Positions 54,933-63,812 of a stretch of 64,000 bases of DNA are shown in pieces. The DNA lies in assembly GCA_046154645.1 (NCBI GenBank), contig JBJXDZ010000098.1, positions 62,001-126,000 on the forward strand. The letters run 5' to 3'. Both the position numbers and the translations under genes were made by a program. The DNA comes from Ga0077555 sp046154645 (lineage in GTDB: Bacteria > Pseudomonadota > Alphaproteobacteria > Rhizobiales > Hyphomicrobiaceae). The stretch's first letter is position 1, and every line of letters starts with the position of its first letter. The notes under the pieces were generated by a model. It was given only the letters and a program-made list of their open reading frames with translations. It was not told the DNA's origin and searched no databases.

Positions 54933-55958
54933 ATGCGGCGTTACCGGCGTTCCTATCTTTCCTCTTTCATCTATGGCTTGGTTATTGCGTCTGGCACGGC
55001 TGGCGGTTTGATGGCCACCCACCATCTTTTGGCCCCACCATCTCCCGACCAGGAGACCGTTGACGCCTCGACGCATACGAAAACCACACCGGTGGAAATT
55101 GCGACCGCCGGCGTTGGCGTTGAAAAGTGGGCGCGGCAAGCGCAACCGGCACCGATGTCGGAAGCAAAGCCCGCTGAAACGAGAATGAGCCAGCCAACAT
55201 CGGCACCAACCGTCGTGCCAACGCCTGTGGCGCAGACGGGGCGCGCGACCGGTGAGGCACAGCGCGTCTTGACGCGTAACATTCAGCGCGAGCTGAAGCG
55301 GGTCGGTTGCTACAGCGGCGACATCGATGGTGAATGGTCAGCGGCGACACGCACCGCGATGAGCGCGTTCAATGAAACGGTACGCGTTCAGTTCCCGGTG
55401 GCAACGCCGGACTACATCCTGCTGACTCTGCTCCAAGGCCAGACCGACCGTGCCTGCGGACGCACGGATCCATCCATCACGGCCAAGGTGCCAACCCCGC
55501 GCCAGATCGTGCGTGCCGTTCCGCCTCGCGATCCGGTCGTGGATGTTCCCGAATGGCGCACCGTCACCATCGTGCAACCGAAGCCGTCCTTGCCCGCTGC
55601 TGAACCGGCGCCTGTCACCGTGGCGCAACCAACCACGGAGCCTGCGCCTGCTGCAACACCGTTGCCCGGCCGCCGTATGGCCGTCGGCGGTCCCCTGCCG
55701 CGCCTCGACGGGCCGACGCCCAGCACGCCGCCCGTCCAACAGGTCGCAGCGCCGCCGCCCGAGCAGGCCGCACCAGACTCGGCGCCGCGCGTGCAGGCCA
55801 CACCGCCACGTCCCGCACAGACGGAGCGTAAGGCCTCGCCACCGCCAGCGCGTCAAGCCAACAATAATCCGCCGGCGCCAACGTATCGTGCGCCGCCGTC
55901 TCGACCCGCGACCGAGTCAAGGGGCATCTTCTCCAATCTGAGCCGCAACGCACCCTGA
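54933..55958 (+). CDS. Membrane-anchored proline-rich protein with peptidoglycan-binding-like domain
   Basis: The 341-residue protein has a basic N terminus and one membrane helix (SFIYGLVIASGTAGGLMAT), a linker rich in Pro, Ala and Thr, and at about 110-150 a domain resembling PG_binding_1 (NIQRELKRVGCYSGDIDGEWSAATRTAMSAF). The C-terminal half is long, disordered and Pro-rich, ending IFSNLSRNAP. It is probably periplasmic and may contact the cell wall. An intrinsic terminator follows at 56014-56048. Confidence 0.8.
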   Translation: MRRYRRSYLSSFIYGLVIASGTAGGLMATHHLLAPPSPDQETVDASTHTKTTPVEIATAGVGVEKWARQAQPAPMSEAKPAETRMSQPTSAPTVVPTPVAQTGRATGEAQRVLTRNIQRELKRVGCYSGDIDGEWSAATRTAMSAFNETVRVQFPVATPDYILLTLLQGQTDRACGRTDPSITAKVPTPRQIVRAVPPRDPVVDVPEWRTVTIVQPKPSLPAAEPAPVTVAQPTTEPAPAATPLPGRRMAVGGPLPRLDGPTPSTPPVQQVAAPPPEQAAPDSAPRVQATPPRPAQTERKASPPPARQANNNPPAPTYRAPPSRPATESRGIFSNLSRNAP

Positions 55959-56013
55959 GCGTCGTCTCACAGGTGCCCGGAGTTTTGGCTGTTCGGCCGC
56001 CACGAATGCATGC

Positions 56014-56048
56014 AACCGCTGACCCCCTCAAGGGTCAGCGGTTTTTTT
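56014..56048 (+). terminator. Intrinsic terminator overlapping the asnB stop codon
   Basis: AACCGCTGACCC (56014-56025) pairs perfectly with GGGTCAGCGGTT (56032-56043) over a 6-base loop, and the second arm runs into seven T residues (56042-56048). It terminates the plus-strand gene at 54933. The minus-strand asnB stop (56035-56037) lies inside the right arm, so the same hairpin sits at the end of both convergent genes. Confidence 0.9.
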
Positions 56049-57966
56049 CGCGCCAATCCTCGAACATCAGGATCGGCCACAGCGCATATTGCCAGTTGCG
56101 TCGCCCCGAGAGGTGCTCCTCCCACCGCTGACGCACGATGAGTGCATCGAACAAGCCTGCTTGCTCCAAGCGCTTCTGATCGAGCCGGCTCTCCGCCCAA
56201 TCCCGTAACGGACCGCGCAACCAATCGCGGATCGGCAGGCTGAATCCGGTTTTCGGCCGCTCCAGCAATGTCGCCGGCACATGCGCGTGCGCCACCTGCC
56301 GCAATAGCCACTTCATGGTGCCACCACGGATTTTCATGGACGCCGGCAAAGACCACGCGAAGGCCAGCACACGATGGTCGAGCAGCGGCGCGCGCGCTTC
56401 CAGCGATACGGCCATGCTGGCCCGGTCGACTTTGGTCAGGATGTCGCCGGGCAGATACGTCAGCGTGTCCAAATACTGCATTTCCTCGGCGAAGCTTGCG
56501 AGACGCGTTGGCGGCAGTGGCGGCAATGCTCCGCCCGGCACGCCATCGACGCCCAGCACCAGATCATCAGGCTCGAGGCACACACTCGTCACCATGCGAT
56601 AGAAATCGCCTCGCGACATGCCGATCAGGTTGCCGATCTTGTGCGCCTTGTCGCCGGCATAGCGTGGCCGCACCTTGTCGGGCAGCAAGCCGGCAAGGCT
56701 GTCCCATGTCGATGGTTTGACGCCGCGCAAACCCGCACCCACCAGACTTCGCGGCGCCGCCGGCATCCACTCGAGCCAGCGTGCGAACCGTTCGCCATTG
56801 CTGTAGCGATTGTAGCCGGCAAACACCTCGTCGCCGCCGTCGCCGGAGAGCGCCACGATCACGTCTCGCCGCGCCAGCTTCGACACCAGATAAGTCGGAA
56901 TCTGCGAGCTGTCGGCAAACGGCTCATCGTAAATATCTGCGAGCTGCGGAATAACCGCCTGCGCTTCTGCGGCACTGACGATCAGCTCGGTGTGATCGGT
57001 GCCGAGATGACTTGCCACGGCCTTGGCATGGCCGGACTCGTCGAACTCTTTTTCCTCGAAACCGATAGCATAGGTGCGCACCGGCCGGGCCGCATTCTTC
57101 TGCATCAGTGCCACGACGGCGCTCGAGTCGTAGCCGCCTGAGAGGAACGCACCGAGCGGCACGTCCGCCACCATGCGCCGTCGTGTGGCATCGCCGAGAA
57201 TGTCCTCGAGTGCCGCGATCGCCGCCCTGTCGTCACCGCGAAATGGCTTGGCCCGCGCCTCGGCAATGGTCTCGCTTAATGACCAGTAGGTGGCAAGCCG
57301 AGGCGCCTGTCCCGGCGCGAGCGTCAGGATCGTTGCCGGCGGCAGTTGATGCACGCCTTCATAGACCGTCTCGGGATGCAGGAAATAGCCGGTGCGCACG
57401 TAGCCGACGAGCGCTGCCCGGTCGAGCCGCGTGTCCACCGCCGGATGCGCCTTCAGCGCGCGCAGCTCGGAGCCGAACAGGAAGTGTCCGTTGCTCTCGG
57501 TCCAATACACCGGCTTCTTGCCGAGCCGATCCCGGGCCAGCCACAGCGTCCGCGTATCCCGGTCGAACAGCGCCAGCGCAAACATGCCGACCGACCGCTT
57601 CAGCGCGGCCTCGAGGCCATGGCGTTCGGCATGCTCGAGCAGGATCTCGGTATCGGAATGGCCGCGCAAGCGATGCGCCACAGCGCCAAGTTCCGCCTTC
57701 AGGTCCTCCGCGTTGTAGAGTTCCCCATTATAGCAGATCACGAACCGGCCCGAGGTCGAGACCATCGGTTGCCGCCCCGCCGGCGACAGATCGATGATCG
57801 ACAGCCGCCGATGCCCGAAGGCCAGACCGGCAGCCGCTTCGACCCAGGCATTGCCTTCGTCGGGGCCGCGATGGGCGATGGCATCGGCCATCGCGCGCAC
57901 CCGCCGCTCGAGCACGTCGGGCGCCGTTCCTGCGGCCAGATCGATGAAGCCGGCAATTCCGCACAT
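56035..57966 (-). CDS. asnB: Asparagine synthase (glutamine-hydrolysing)
   Basis: The 643-residue enzyme converts aspartate to asparagine with glutamine as nitrogen donor. The class II glutaminase starts with the catalytic Cys2 (MCGIAGFIDL) and the synthetase domain has the PP-loop SGGYDSS at about 276-282 and the DGGDEVFAGYNRY motif. Length fits AsnB found near polysaccharide clusters as well as the biosynthetic type. It is divergent from a glycosyltransferase (141-base gap), hinting at a role in envelope polysaccharide modification, but this is inference. Confidence 0.93.
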   Translation of the reverse strand: MCGIAGFIDLAAGTAPDVLERRVRAMADAIAHRGPDEGNAWVEAAAGLAFGHRRLSIIDLSPAGRQPMVSTSGRFVICYNGELYNAEDLKAELGAVAHRLRGHSDTEILLEHAERHGLEAALKRSVGMFALALFDRDTRTLWLARDRLGKKPVYWTESNGHFLFGSELRALKAHPAVDTRLDRAALVGYVRTGYFLHPETVYEGVHQLPPATILTLAPGQAPRLATYWSLSETIAEARAKPFRGDDRAAIAALEDILGDATRRRMVADVPLGAFLSGGYDSSAVVALMQKNAARPVRTYAIGFEEKEFDESGHAKAVASHLGTDHTELIVSAAEAQAVIPQLADIYDEPFADSSQIPTYLVSKLARRDVIVALSGDGGDEVFAGYNRYSNGERFARWLEWMPAAPRSLVGAGLRGVKPSTWDSLAGLLPDKVRPRYAGDKAHKIGNLIGMSRGDFYRMVTSVCLEPDDLVLGVDGVPGGALPPLPPTRLASFAEEMQYLDTLTYLPGDILTKVDRASMAVSLEARAPLLDHRVLAFAWSLPASMKIRGGTMKWLLRQVAHAHVPATLLERPKTGFSLPIRDWLRGPLRDWAESRLDQKRLEQAGLFDALIVRQRWEEHLSGRRNWQYALWPILMFEDWREKNR

Positions 57967-58107
57967 GCGCGCTCTCTTAGTGCCAATGATCTCCGCTGCC
58001 TATGCGACAGCGCCGCCCGCACCTTGCCATGGACTTGAGGGCGCGAACGTGGTGCAAGGCCACTCGTTCACAGATCTCTGCTTTGCTCCGAGGCCCGCGC
58101 GCGATCT

Positions 58108-59250
58108 ATGGCCAAACGCATCGCCTACCTCGTCACCGAAGACTGGTACTTCCTCTCGCACCGCCTGCCGATGGCGCGAGCAGCAAAGGCGGCCGGCTTC
58201 GACGTGCACGTGCTCTGTCGCATTGCCGAGGGTCGCGCGGCGATCGAGGCCGAGGGCTTCACGGCCCATGCGCTCGGCTGGTCGCGCGGCAGCGTATCAC
58301 CGGCCGGTAACGCCCGCGCCATTGCCGAGGTCGCGGCCACGCTGAAGCGCATCGCGCCGTCTCTGGTCCACAACATCGCGCTCAAACCGGCGTTGCTCGG
58401 ATCGGTCGCCGCCGCGATTGGACAGCGCCACACACCCGTTGTCTCCAGCATCACCGGCGTCGGCTCGGCGTTTCTGTCGCGATCGCTGGCCGGGCGCGTC
58501 GCGAAAGGCGCGCTCGGGCGCACGCTGGCGGCCCTCATGAATCGCCGCCTCTCGCGGGCCGTGGTGCAGAACCCCGACGATCGCGTCCTGCTCACCGGAC
58601 TTGGCGTGCGCGCCGGCCAGATCGTGCTCATTCCCGGCTCCGGCGTCGACACGCAACTCTTGCAGCCGGTGCCGGAACTACCCGCTCCACCCGTCCGCGT
58701 AGCGTTCGTCGGCCGCATGCTCGAGGACAAGGGCGTGCGCGCGCTGGTCGAAGCGCATCGCATCCTGCGCCGCGACGGCCTCGCCATCGAGCTGCTGCTC
58801 GCCGGCGATCCCGATCCGGAGAACCCGACCTCCATCTCGCGGCCTGAATTGGAAGCCTGGGCACGCGAACCCGGAATCACCTGGAACGGCCATGTCCGCG
58901 ACATCAAGGCCCTCTGGGCCTCCAGCCATATCGCCGTGCTGCCGTCGCGACGTGAAGGCCTACCGAAAAGCCTGCTCGAAGCCGCCGCCTGTGGCCGCCC
59001 CATGGTCGCCACTGATGCCCCCGGCTGCCGTGAAGTCGCCATCCCCGAGGTCACGGGCCTGCTGGTGCCGATCGACGATGCGGCCGCCCTTGCCGTGGCC
59101 GTGACGCGTCTCGCCACCAATGCCAAGCTCCGAATGCGCATGGGCGCCGCCGCCCGCGCACTCGCCGTGGACCGCTTCTCGGCCGACGCCATTGGCCAGC
59201 AAACGGTGACGTTGTATCGCGACTTGATTGATGGCCGTGGGCCGGCCTGA
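58108..59250 (+). CDS. Glycosyltransferase family 4 protein
   Basis: The 380-residue GT-B enzyme has an N-terminal acceptor domain (ITGVGSAFLSRS) and a C-terminal donor-nucleotide domain with VAFVGRMLEDKGV and the E-x7-E region EGLPKSLLEAAACGRPMVATDAPGCRE. It transfers a sugar from an activated nucleotide to an acceptor, likely in capsular or extracellular polysaccharide assembly given the start resembling WbpH/PglA-type enzymes. AsnB is divergent; the MFS transporter follows. Confidence 0.92.
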   Translation: MAKRIAYLVTEDWYFLSHRLPMARAAKAAGFDVHVLCRIAEGRAAIEAEGFTAHALGWSRGSVSPAGNARAIAEVAATLKRIAPSLVHNIALKPALLGSVAAAIGQRHTPVVSSITGVGSAFLSRSLAGRVAKGALGRTLAALMNRRLSRAVVQNPDDRVLLTGLGVRAGQIVLIPGSGVDTQLLQPVPELPAPPVRVAFVGRMLEDKGVRALVEAHRILRRDGLAIELLLAGDPDPENPTSISRPELEAWAREPGITWNGHVRDIKALWASSHIAVLPSRREGLPKSLLEAAACGRPMVATDAPGCREVAIPEVTGLLVPIDDAAALAVAVTRLATNAKLRMRMGAAARALAVDRFSADAIGQQTVTLYRDLIDGRGPA

Positions 59251-59377
59251 TCACCCCCTGCAACTGTGCCTGACGCGAAATCCCGCCTTGTCCTGCCTTC
59301 CTCCCGGTGCCACTCTGCCTGAAAAGTTTGCAGCGCAGCTCGTCGAGCCGCCGCTGAGCCCCGGGAGGCGCGATCAC

Positions 59378-60658
59378 ATGGCACAGGCAACCGCGGCCCA
59401 TCAGACAGCGCGCGAGCGGCTGAGCTTCTTCTATCTCAATATCGGCCACTTCCTCGATCACCTGTTCACACTGGTCTATGCCACGGTCGCGGCCCTGGCC
59501 CTGCACAAGGAATGGGGCCTGTCCTACGCTGAGCTTGTGCCCTACGCGACGCCGGGCTTCATCGCCTTCGGCCTGTTCTCGCTGCCCGCCGGCCGTCTCG
59601 CCGACAAGTGGAGCCGGCATGGCATGATGGTGGTGTTCTTCATCGGCATCGGCTTGGCCTCCATCGCCACCGGCTTCGCGCAATCCCCCTGGCAGATCGG
59701 CGTGCTGCTGTTCATCGTCGGCGTGCTGGCGGCAATTTATCATCCCGTCGGCCTCGCCATGGTCGTCGACAGCGCCAAGGCCAGTGGCACCGGCATGGCC
59801 ATCGGCATCAACGGCGTGTGGGGCAATCTCGGCGTCGGCTCGGCGGCGCTGATCACCGGCTGGTTCATCGACCACGGCGGCTGGCGCGCAGCCTTCATCG
59901 CGCCCGGCATCCTGTCGATCCTGATCGGCATCGCCTACTGGTGGCACGAGCGCGACGCCATCGCCGCCGCTGCCAACAAGCCCAAGGCCACAGGCGCCAC
60001 CAGCTCCGCCACCGCCGGCCTCTCACCCGCGGCAAAGTCGGCGCTGCTGCGTCTCACCGCCATCGTGTTCTTCACCACCGCCGTCTCGAGCCTCGTCTTC
60101 CAGTCGACCACCTTCGCGCTGCCCAAAGTTTTCGCCGAACGCCTGCAAGGCATCACCGGCCTCGAGGGCACCGTCGGCGCCGCCACCACCGTTGGCTGGC
60201 TCGCCTTCGTCGTCTTCGCCATCGCCTCGGTGGCGCAGTTGATCGTCGGCACCATGCTCGACAAGTACGGCCCGCGGCTGGTGTTCATGGCCGTCGCCGC
60301 CATCCAGGTGGTGTTCTTCTGGATCATGCCGGGATTGACCGACTGGTGGGCGCTGGCCATTGCACTCGGCTTCATGCTCGGCGCTTTCGGACAGATCCCG
60401 ATCAACGACTACATGATCGGCCGCATGGCGAAATCCGAGTTGCGCGCCACCATCTACGGCGTGCGCTACGTCGTGAGCTTCACCGTGCTCGCCGCTGCCC
60501 TGCCGCTGATCGCCTACATCCACGGCCGCTACGGCTTCGACGTGCTCTTCCGTGTGCTCTCGATTGCCGCCGCCGTGATCTTCCTTGCCGTCACGTTGCT
60601 GCCCAAGCAAATCCCCGAAGGCGGCGCCGTCGCGGCGCCCACAGCAGCAAGGGCCTGA
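59378..60658 (+). CDS. MFS transporter
   Basis: The 426-residue protein has about twelve membrane helices and the MFS motif A-like GRLADKWSRHG between helices 2 and 3, with a loop of small residues in the middle. GGAGG lies nine bases before ATG 59378; the frame extends upstream to 59228, overlapping the glycosyltransferase end, without a signal. Substrate is not evident. It is convergent with the membrane protein at 60770. Confidence 0.9.
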   Translation: MAQATAAHQTARERLSFFYLNIGHFLDHLFTLVYATVAALALHKEWGLSYAELVPYATPGFIAFGLFSLPAGRLADKWSRHGMMVVFFIGIGLASIATGFAQSPWQIGVLLFIVGVLAAIYHPVGLAMVVDSAKASGTGMAIGINGVWGNLGVGSAALITGWFIDHGGWRAAFIAPGILSILIGIAYWWHERDAIAAAANKPKATGATSSATAGLSPAAKSALLRLTAIVFFTTAVSSLVFQSTTFALPKVFAERLQGITGLEGTVGAATTVGWLAFVVFAIASVAQLIVGTMLDKYGPRLVFMAVAAIQVVFFWIMPGLTDWWALAIALGFMLGAFGQIPINDYMIGRMAKSELRATIYGVRYVVSFTVLAAALPLIAYIHGRYGFDVLFRVLSIAAAVIFLAVTLLPKQIPEGGAVAAPTAARA

Positions 60659-60769
60659 TGTCTGTTAACCGTCAGCCCAATCGGTTGTTCACCGTGACGC
60701 TATTCTGTGAGAAATTGATAAGGTCGCCAGAGATGGTGAGCCAAGCATGCGCCCCCCTTCGCTCCCGCA

Positions 60770-62110
60770 TCACCCGAGCAGCCGTATGAGGACCATGCGC
60801 AGCTGTCTCCAGGCTCCATCCAGGTGACCCTGCCAGCTGTCGAGGCTGCTTCTCAGTTGCCAGAGCGCGCCGATTGCCGGCGCCAGCAACCGCAGCAGGA
60901 TGGCGCGCGCCTCGTGCCGACCGAGATTGAGCTGCAACTGTTCCAGGTATGAGACACGGAAAATGGCCAGCGCCTCCTCCAGGCGTTGCTCCAGCGTCGG
61001 CGGCGGCGATGCCGCAGCGCCACCCTTTTTCGCCTCGGCGTCACGCCACAGGGAGCCGGCGAGCGCGTGGCGTAGAGCTTGTGTTTCACTCTCGACGGCG
61101 CGCCGCACCTTGCGCCGGAGCAAAATCCAGGACGGCACGAAGCCTATGACGAGCAGCGAAGTCGTGATGGCGAGGCCAGCGTAGTCCGTGACCTCGCCGC
61201 CGGTATACCAAAGGTAGAAAATGGTGACGGCACTGAAACCCAGAATGATGGTTGCCCCTTGCGAACTCATGCGCAGGAACGGGCGATAATGGCGCTCATG
61301 CACCACGACCTCGATCGGCGACCGGAAGGCGTAGCGCGAGATGATCGAGCAATTCTTGATCATGAACACGACCAGCATCAGCCAGATTAGCGCATTCAGC
61401 AGCCATTCGATGCACCAAGACAGCCACATCCACAGATCCACGGCGGCCACCGTGTTGTTCAATCCCAGGCGCTCGTAGCGGCTCTCAGCGCCCGTCAGAT
61501 AAAGGAAATCCAGATAGCAGAACGGCAGCGCGATCAATGCCGCCAGCAAGACGCCGACTGGGCCAAGAATCAAGCGTACGCCGCGCACGACGGCCGCTGG
61601 CTTGACGTCGATGTGCCGGATACCGGCGCGAAAGTTGCGCGTGAACGCCGTCACGAACAGCCGCACGGCCACCAGATGCGCCACGAGATAAAACGGCATG
61701 AACCGCCATTCGGGCGACGCCAGGAAGCGGGCTTTGTCGGGAGCCAGGGCGTAGCCCACCGCCCAGGCGCCAAGCCCAACCAGCAGCGAAAGGAGCAGGA
61801 AAGGCCGTGGCCGCGCCGGAAAATAGCGGTCGATCGGTGCCAGCGCGGTGCCTTCGAGGGAAAAGCTGTCGTCGCCCCCGCTGCTCGAGTGTGCCGGCGT
61901 CGGTGCCGAGGTCACGGCCGCAACCGCCATTGCTGGCGTGGCCTCCGCCGCGAGGAAGGGAGACTTCGTGGGACGCGCGCGATAGAGCATGATCGACGTC
62001 AGGATAGCGAGGGCCGCGGCAATCGCCGCCGCCACGATCGCAGCCGAAGCAGCACCTTCAGGCCATGTGACGACAGCAAGCCCGGCAGCAAGAAGCATGC
62101 ATCCGCCCAT
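60770..62110 (-). CDS. Hypothetical multi-pass membrane protein, 446 residues
   Basis: I do not recognise the family. About seven or eight hydrophobic segments are visible (1-42, then near 100-120, 136-156, 183-205, 230-252, 288-310, 312-332). The N terminus carries a Ser/Gly/Asp-rich linker, and the C terminus a soluble helical domain of about 120 residues (ALAGSLWRDAEAK..., LEEALAIFRVSYLEQLQL). It resembles large membrane scaffold proteins in layout only. It follows isovaleryl-CoA dehydrogenase by 139 bases on the same strand. Confidence 0.7.
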   Translation of the reverse strand: MGGCMLLAAGLAVVTWPEGAASAAIVAAAIAAALAILTSIMLYRARPTKSPFLAAEATPAMAVAAVTSAPTPAHSSSGGDDSFSLEGTALAPIDRYFPARPRPFLLLSLLVGLGAWAVGYALAPDKARFLASPEWRFMPFYLVAHLVAVRLFVTAFTRNFRAGIRHIDVKPAAVVRGVRLILGPVGVLLAALIALPFCYLDFLYLTGAESRYERLGLNNTVAAVDLWMWLSWCIEWLLNALIWLMLVVFMIKNCSIISRYAFRSPIEVVVHERHYRPFLRMSSQGATIILGFSAVTIFYLWYTGGEVTDYAGLAITTSLLVIGFVPSWILLRRKVRRAVESETQALRHALAGSLWRDAEAKKGGAAASPPPTLEQRLEEALAIFRVSYLEQLQLNLGRHEARAILLRLLAPAIGALWQLRSSLDSWQGHLDGAWRQLRMVLIRLLG

Positions 62111-62249
62111 CTGTCATGCCTCGATCAATTGCACGCTCTGTCAGGCAAACTCTGCCATCTATTGCAGCTGGTCGTTGGTCACGCGCCTTCATCAGGCAAC
62201 GTCTGCAACATGACATGACATGGGCGGCAAAAGAATGACCGCCCATGCC

Positions 62250-63425
62250 TCACTTTGTCTCCTCGAACAACTCGCGCCCAATGAGCATACGGCGGATCTC
62301 GCTCGTGCCCGCGCCGATCTCATAGAGCTTGGCGTCTCGCAGCAAGCGGCCGGTCGGATAATCATTGATGTAGCCATTGCCGCCGAGAATCTGGATCGCA
62401 TCCAGCGCCAGCTTGGTCGCCTTCTCTGCCGCGAACAGGATGGCGCCGGCTGAATCCTTGCGTGTGGTCTCGCCCCGGTCGCAGGAGCGCGCCACCGCAT
62501 AGACATAGGCCTTGGCAGCATTCATCTCCGTGTACATGTCTGCAACCTTGGCCTGGATCAGCTGGAACGTACCAATAGGCTGCCCGAACTGCTTCCTCTC
62601 GTGGATGTAAGGCACCACGATATCCATTGCCGCCTGCATGATGCCGATCGGACCGGCCGCCAGGACGCTGCGCTCATAGTCGAGGCCGGACATCAGCACG
62701 TTGACGCCTTTGCCGACGGCACCCAACACATTCTCCACGGGCACCTCGCAGTCCTCGAACACCAATTCGCCTGTCGACGAGCCGCGCATGCCGAGTTTGT
62801 CCAGCTTCTGCGCCACCTTGAAGCCCTTGAACGAGGTCTCGACCAGGAACGCCGTGATGCCGCGCGATCCAGCCGCCGGGTCGGTCTTGGCGTAGACCAC
62901 GATCACCTGCGCGTCGGGCGAGTTGGTGATCCACATCTTGGTGCCGTTGAGGACGTAGCGATCGCCCTTCTTGTCGGCGCGCAATTGCATGGACACCACG
63001 TCGGAGCCCGCGTTCGCCTCGCTCATCGCCAGCGAGCCCACATGCTCGCCGGAGATCAACTTGGGCAGGTACTTTCGCTTCTGTGCGTCGTTGCCGTTGC
63101 GGCGGATCTGGTTGACACACAGGTTGGAATGCGCGCCGTAGGACAAGCCTACTGCCGCCGACGCCCGCGAGATCTCCTCCACCGCGATGCAGTGCTCGAG
63201 ATAGCCGAGGCCGGAGCCGCCGTACTCCTCCTCGACCGTGATGCCATGCAACCCGAGATCGCCCATCTTCGGCCACAGCTCCCGGGGGAAGCGGTCGGAC
63301 TTGTCGATCTCGGCGGCAATGGGCGCCACCTCGTCGTTGGCAAACGCCCGCACCGACTGGCGCAACTGGTCCGCCGTCTCGCCGAGACCGAAATTCAGCG
63401 TCGGATATTCATTGGGGATCGACAT
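62250..63425 (-). CDS. ivd: Isovaleryl-CoA dehydrogenase
   Basis: The 391-residue flavoprotein oxidises isovaleryl-CoA to 3-methylcrotonyl-CoA in leucine catabolism. Identification rests on the catalytic base placed in helix G (LDYERSV, Glu at about 251), as in human IVD, while the position that is Glu in most acyl-CoA dehydrogenases reads IGAGTSE. MSEANAGSDVVSM and the NGTKMWITN segment are normal. No other leucine-pathway genes (methylcrotonyl-CoA carboxylase) are in the window; they may lie upstream of the window's right end. Confidence 0.93.
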   Translation of the reverse strand: MSIPNEYPTLNFGLGETADQLRQSVRAFANDEVAPIAAEIDKSDRFPRELWPKMGDLGLHGITVEEEYGGSGLGYLEHCIAVEEISRASAAVGLSYGAHSNLCVNQIRRNGNDAQKRKYLPKLISGEHVGSLAMSEANAGSDVVSMQLRADKKGDRYVLNGTKMWITNSPDAQVIVVYAKTDPAAGSRGITAFLVETSFKGFKVAQKLDKLGMRGSSTGELVFEDCEVPVENVLGAVGKGVNVLMSGLDYERSVLAAGPIGIMQAAMDIVVPYIHERKQFGQPIGTFQLIQAKVADMYTEMNAAKAYVYAVARSCDRGETTRKDSAGAILFAAEKATKLALDAIQILGGNGYINDYPTGRLLRDAKLYEIGAGTSEIRRMLIGRELFEETK

Positions 63426-63784
63426 GGGATCACCTTTGCGGGCTCAAGCTTCGTTCGCGCTACCCTACGGCGGGAATGGGTGACAGTCACCAGTTCTGCG
63501 CAGGGGGCAAGGGGCACACCGCACACTTCGCGTGGCCCAGTAGGGTGCAATAGCGAAGCGTATTGCAGCGACACGCCCGCCACGGCGCGCGATGTTCCGA
63601 TGGACGCTGCAGGCGGCATGGCAAGCCGGTGCGTTCGGTTGTGGCAACCCATCATGACCGTCCACGACGCCGACATCGTACGACATGGCATCCTTCAGCG
63701 CCCCCTCATGACAAATTCCGCGCACTCCACGCAACACATAACCTCATCGCTCCGGTGCTATTGCAACTGAACTGGATCTCAACG
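63426..63784. other. Intergenic region upstream of ivd, no gene seen
   Basis: About 360 bases without a credible gene; the open frames crossing it have no ribosome binding site or family resemblance. It holds the inverted repeat at 63546-63567 and ends at the REP-like palindrome at 63783-63812. It presumably includes the ivd promoter. Confidence 0.45.
63546..63567. repeat. Inverted repeat, REP-like
   Basis: TGCAATA (63546-63552) and TATTGCA (63561-63567) are perfect 7-bp arms around gcgaagcg. Sequences of this type (GGTGCAATA...TATTGCACC) are widespread dispersed repeats in bacterial intergenic DNA. Confidence 0.55.
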
Positions 63785-63812
63785 TCATGCCCGCGGAGGC
63801 GGGCACCCACGA
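63783..63812. repeat. REP-like palindrome at the 3' end of the last gene
   Basis: TGCCCGC (63788-63794) and GCGGGCA (63799-63805) form a 7-bp stem in the context cgtcatgcccgc...gggcacccacg, a repeat very common in Hyphomicrobiales. It overlaps the end of the partial minus-strand gene and contributes its last codons (GCPPPRA). Confidence 0.7.
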
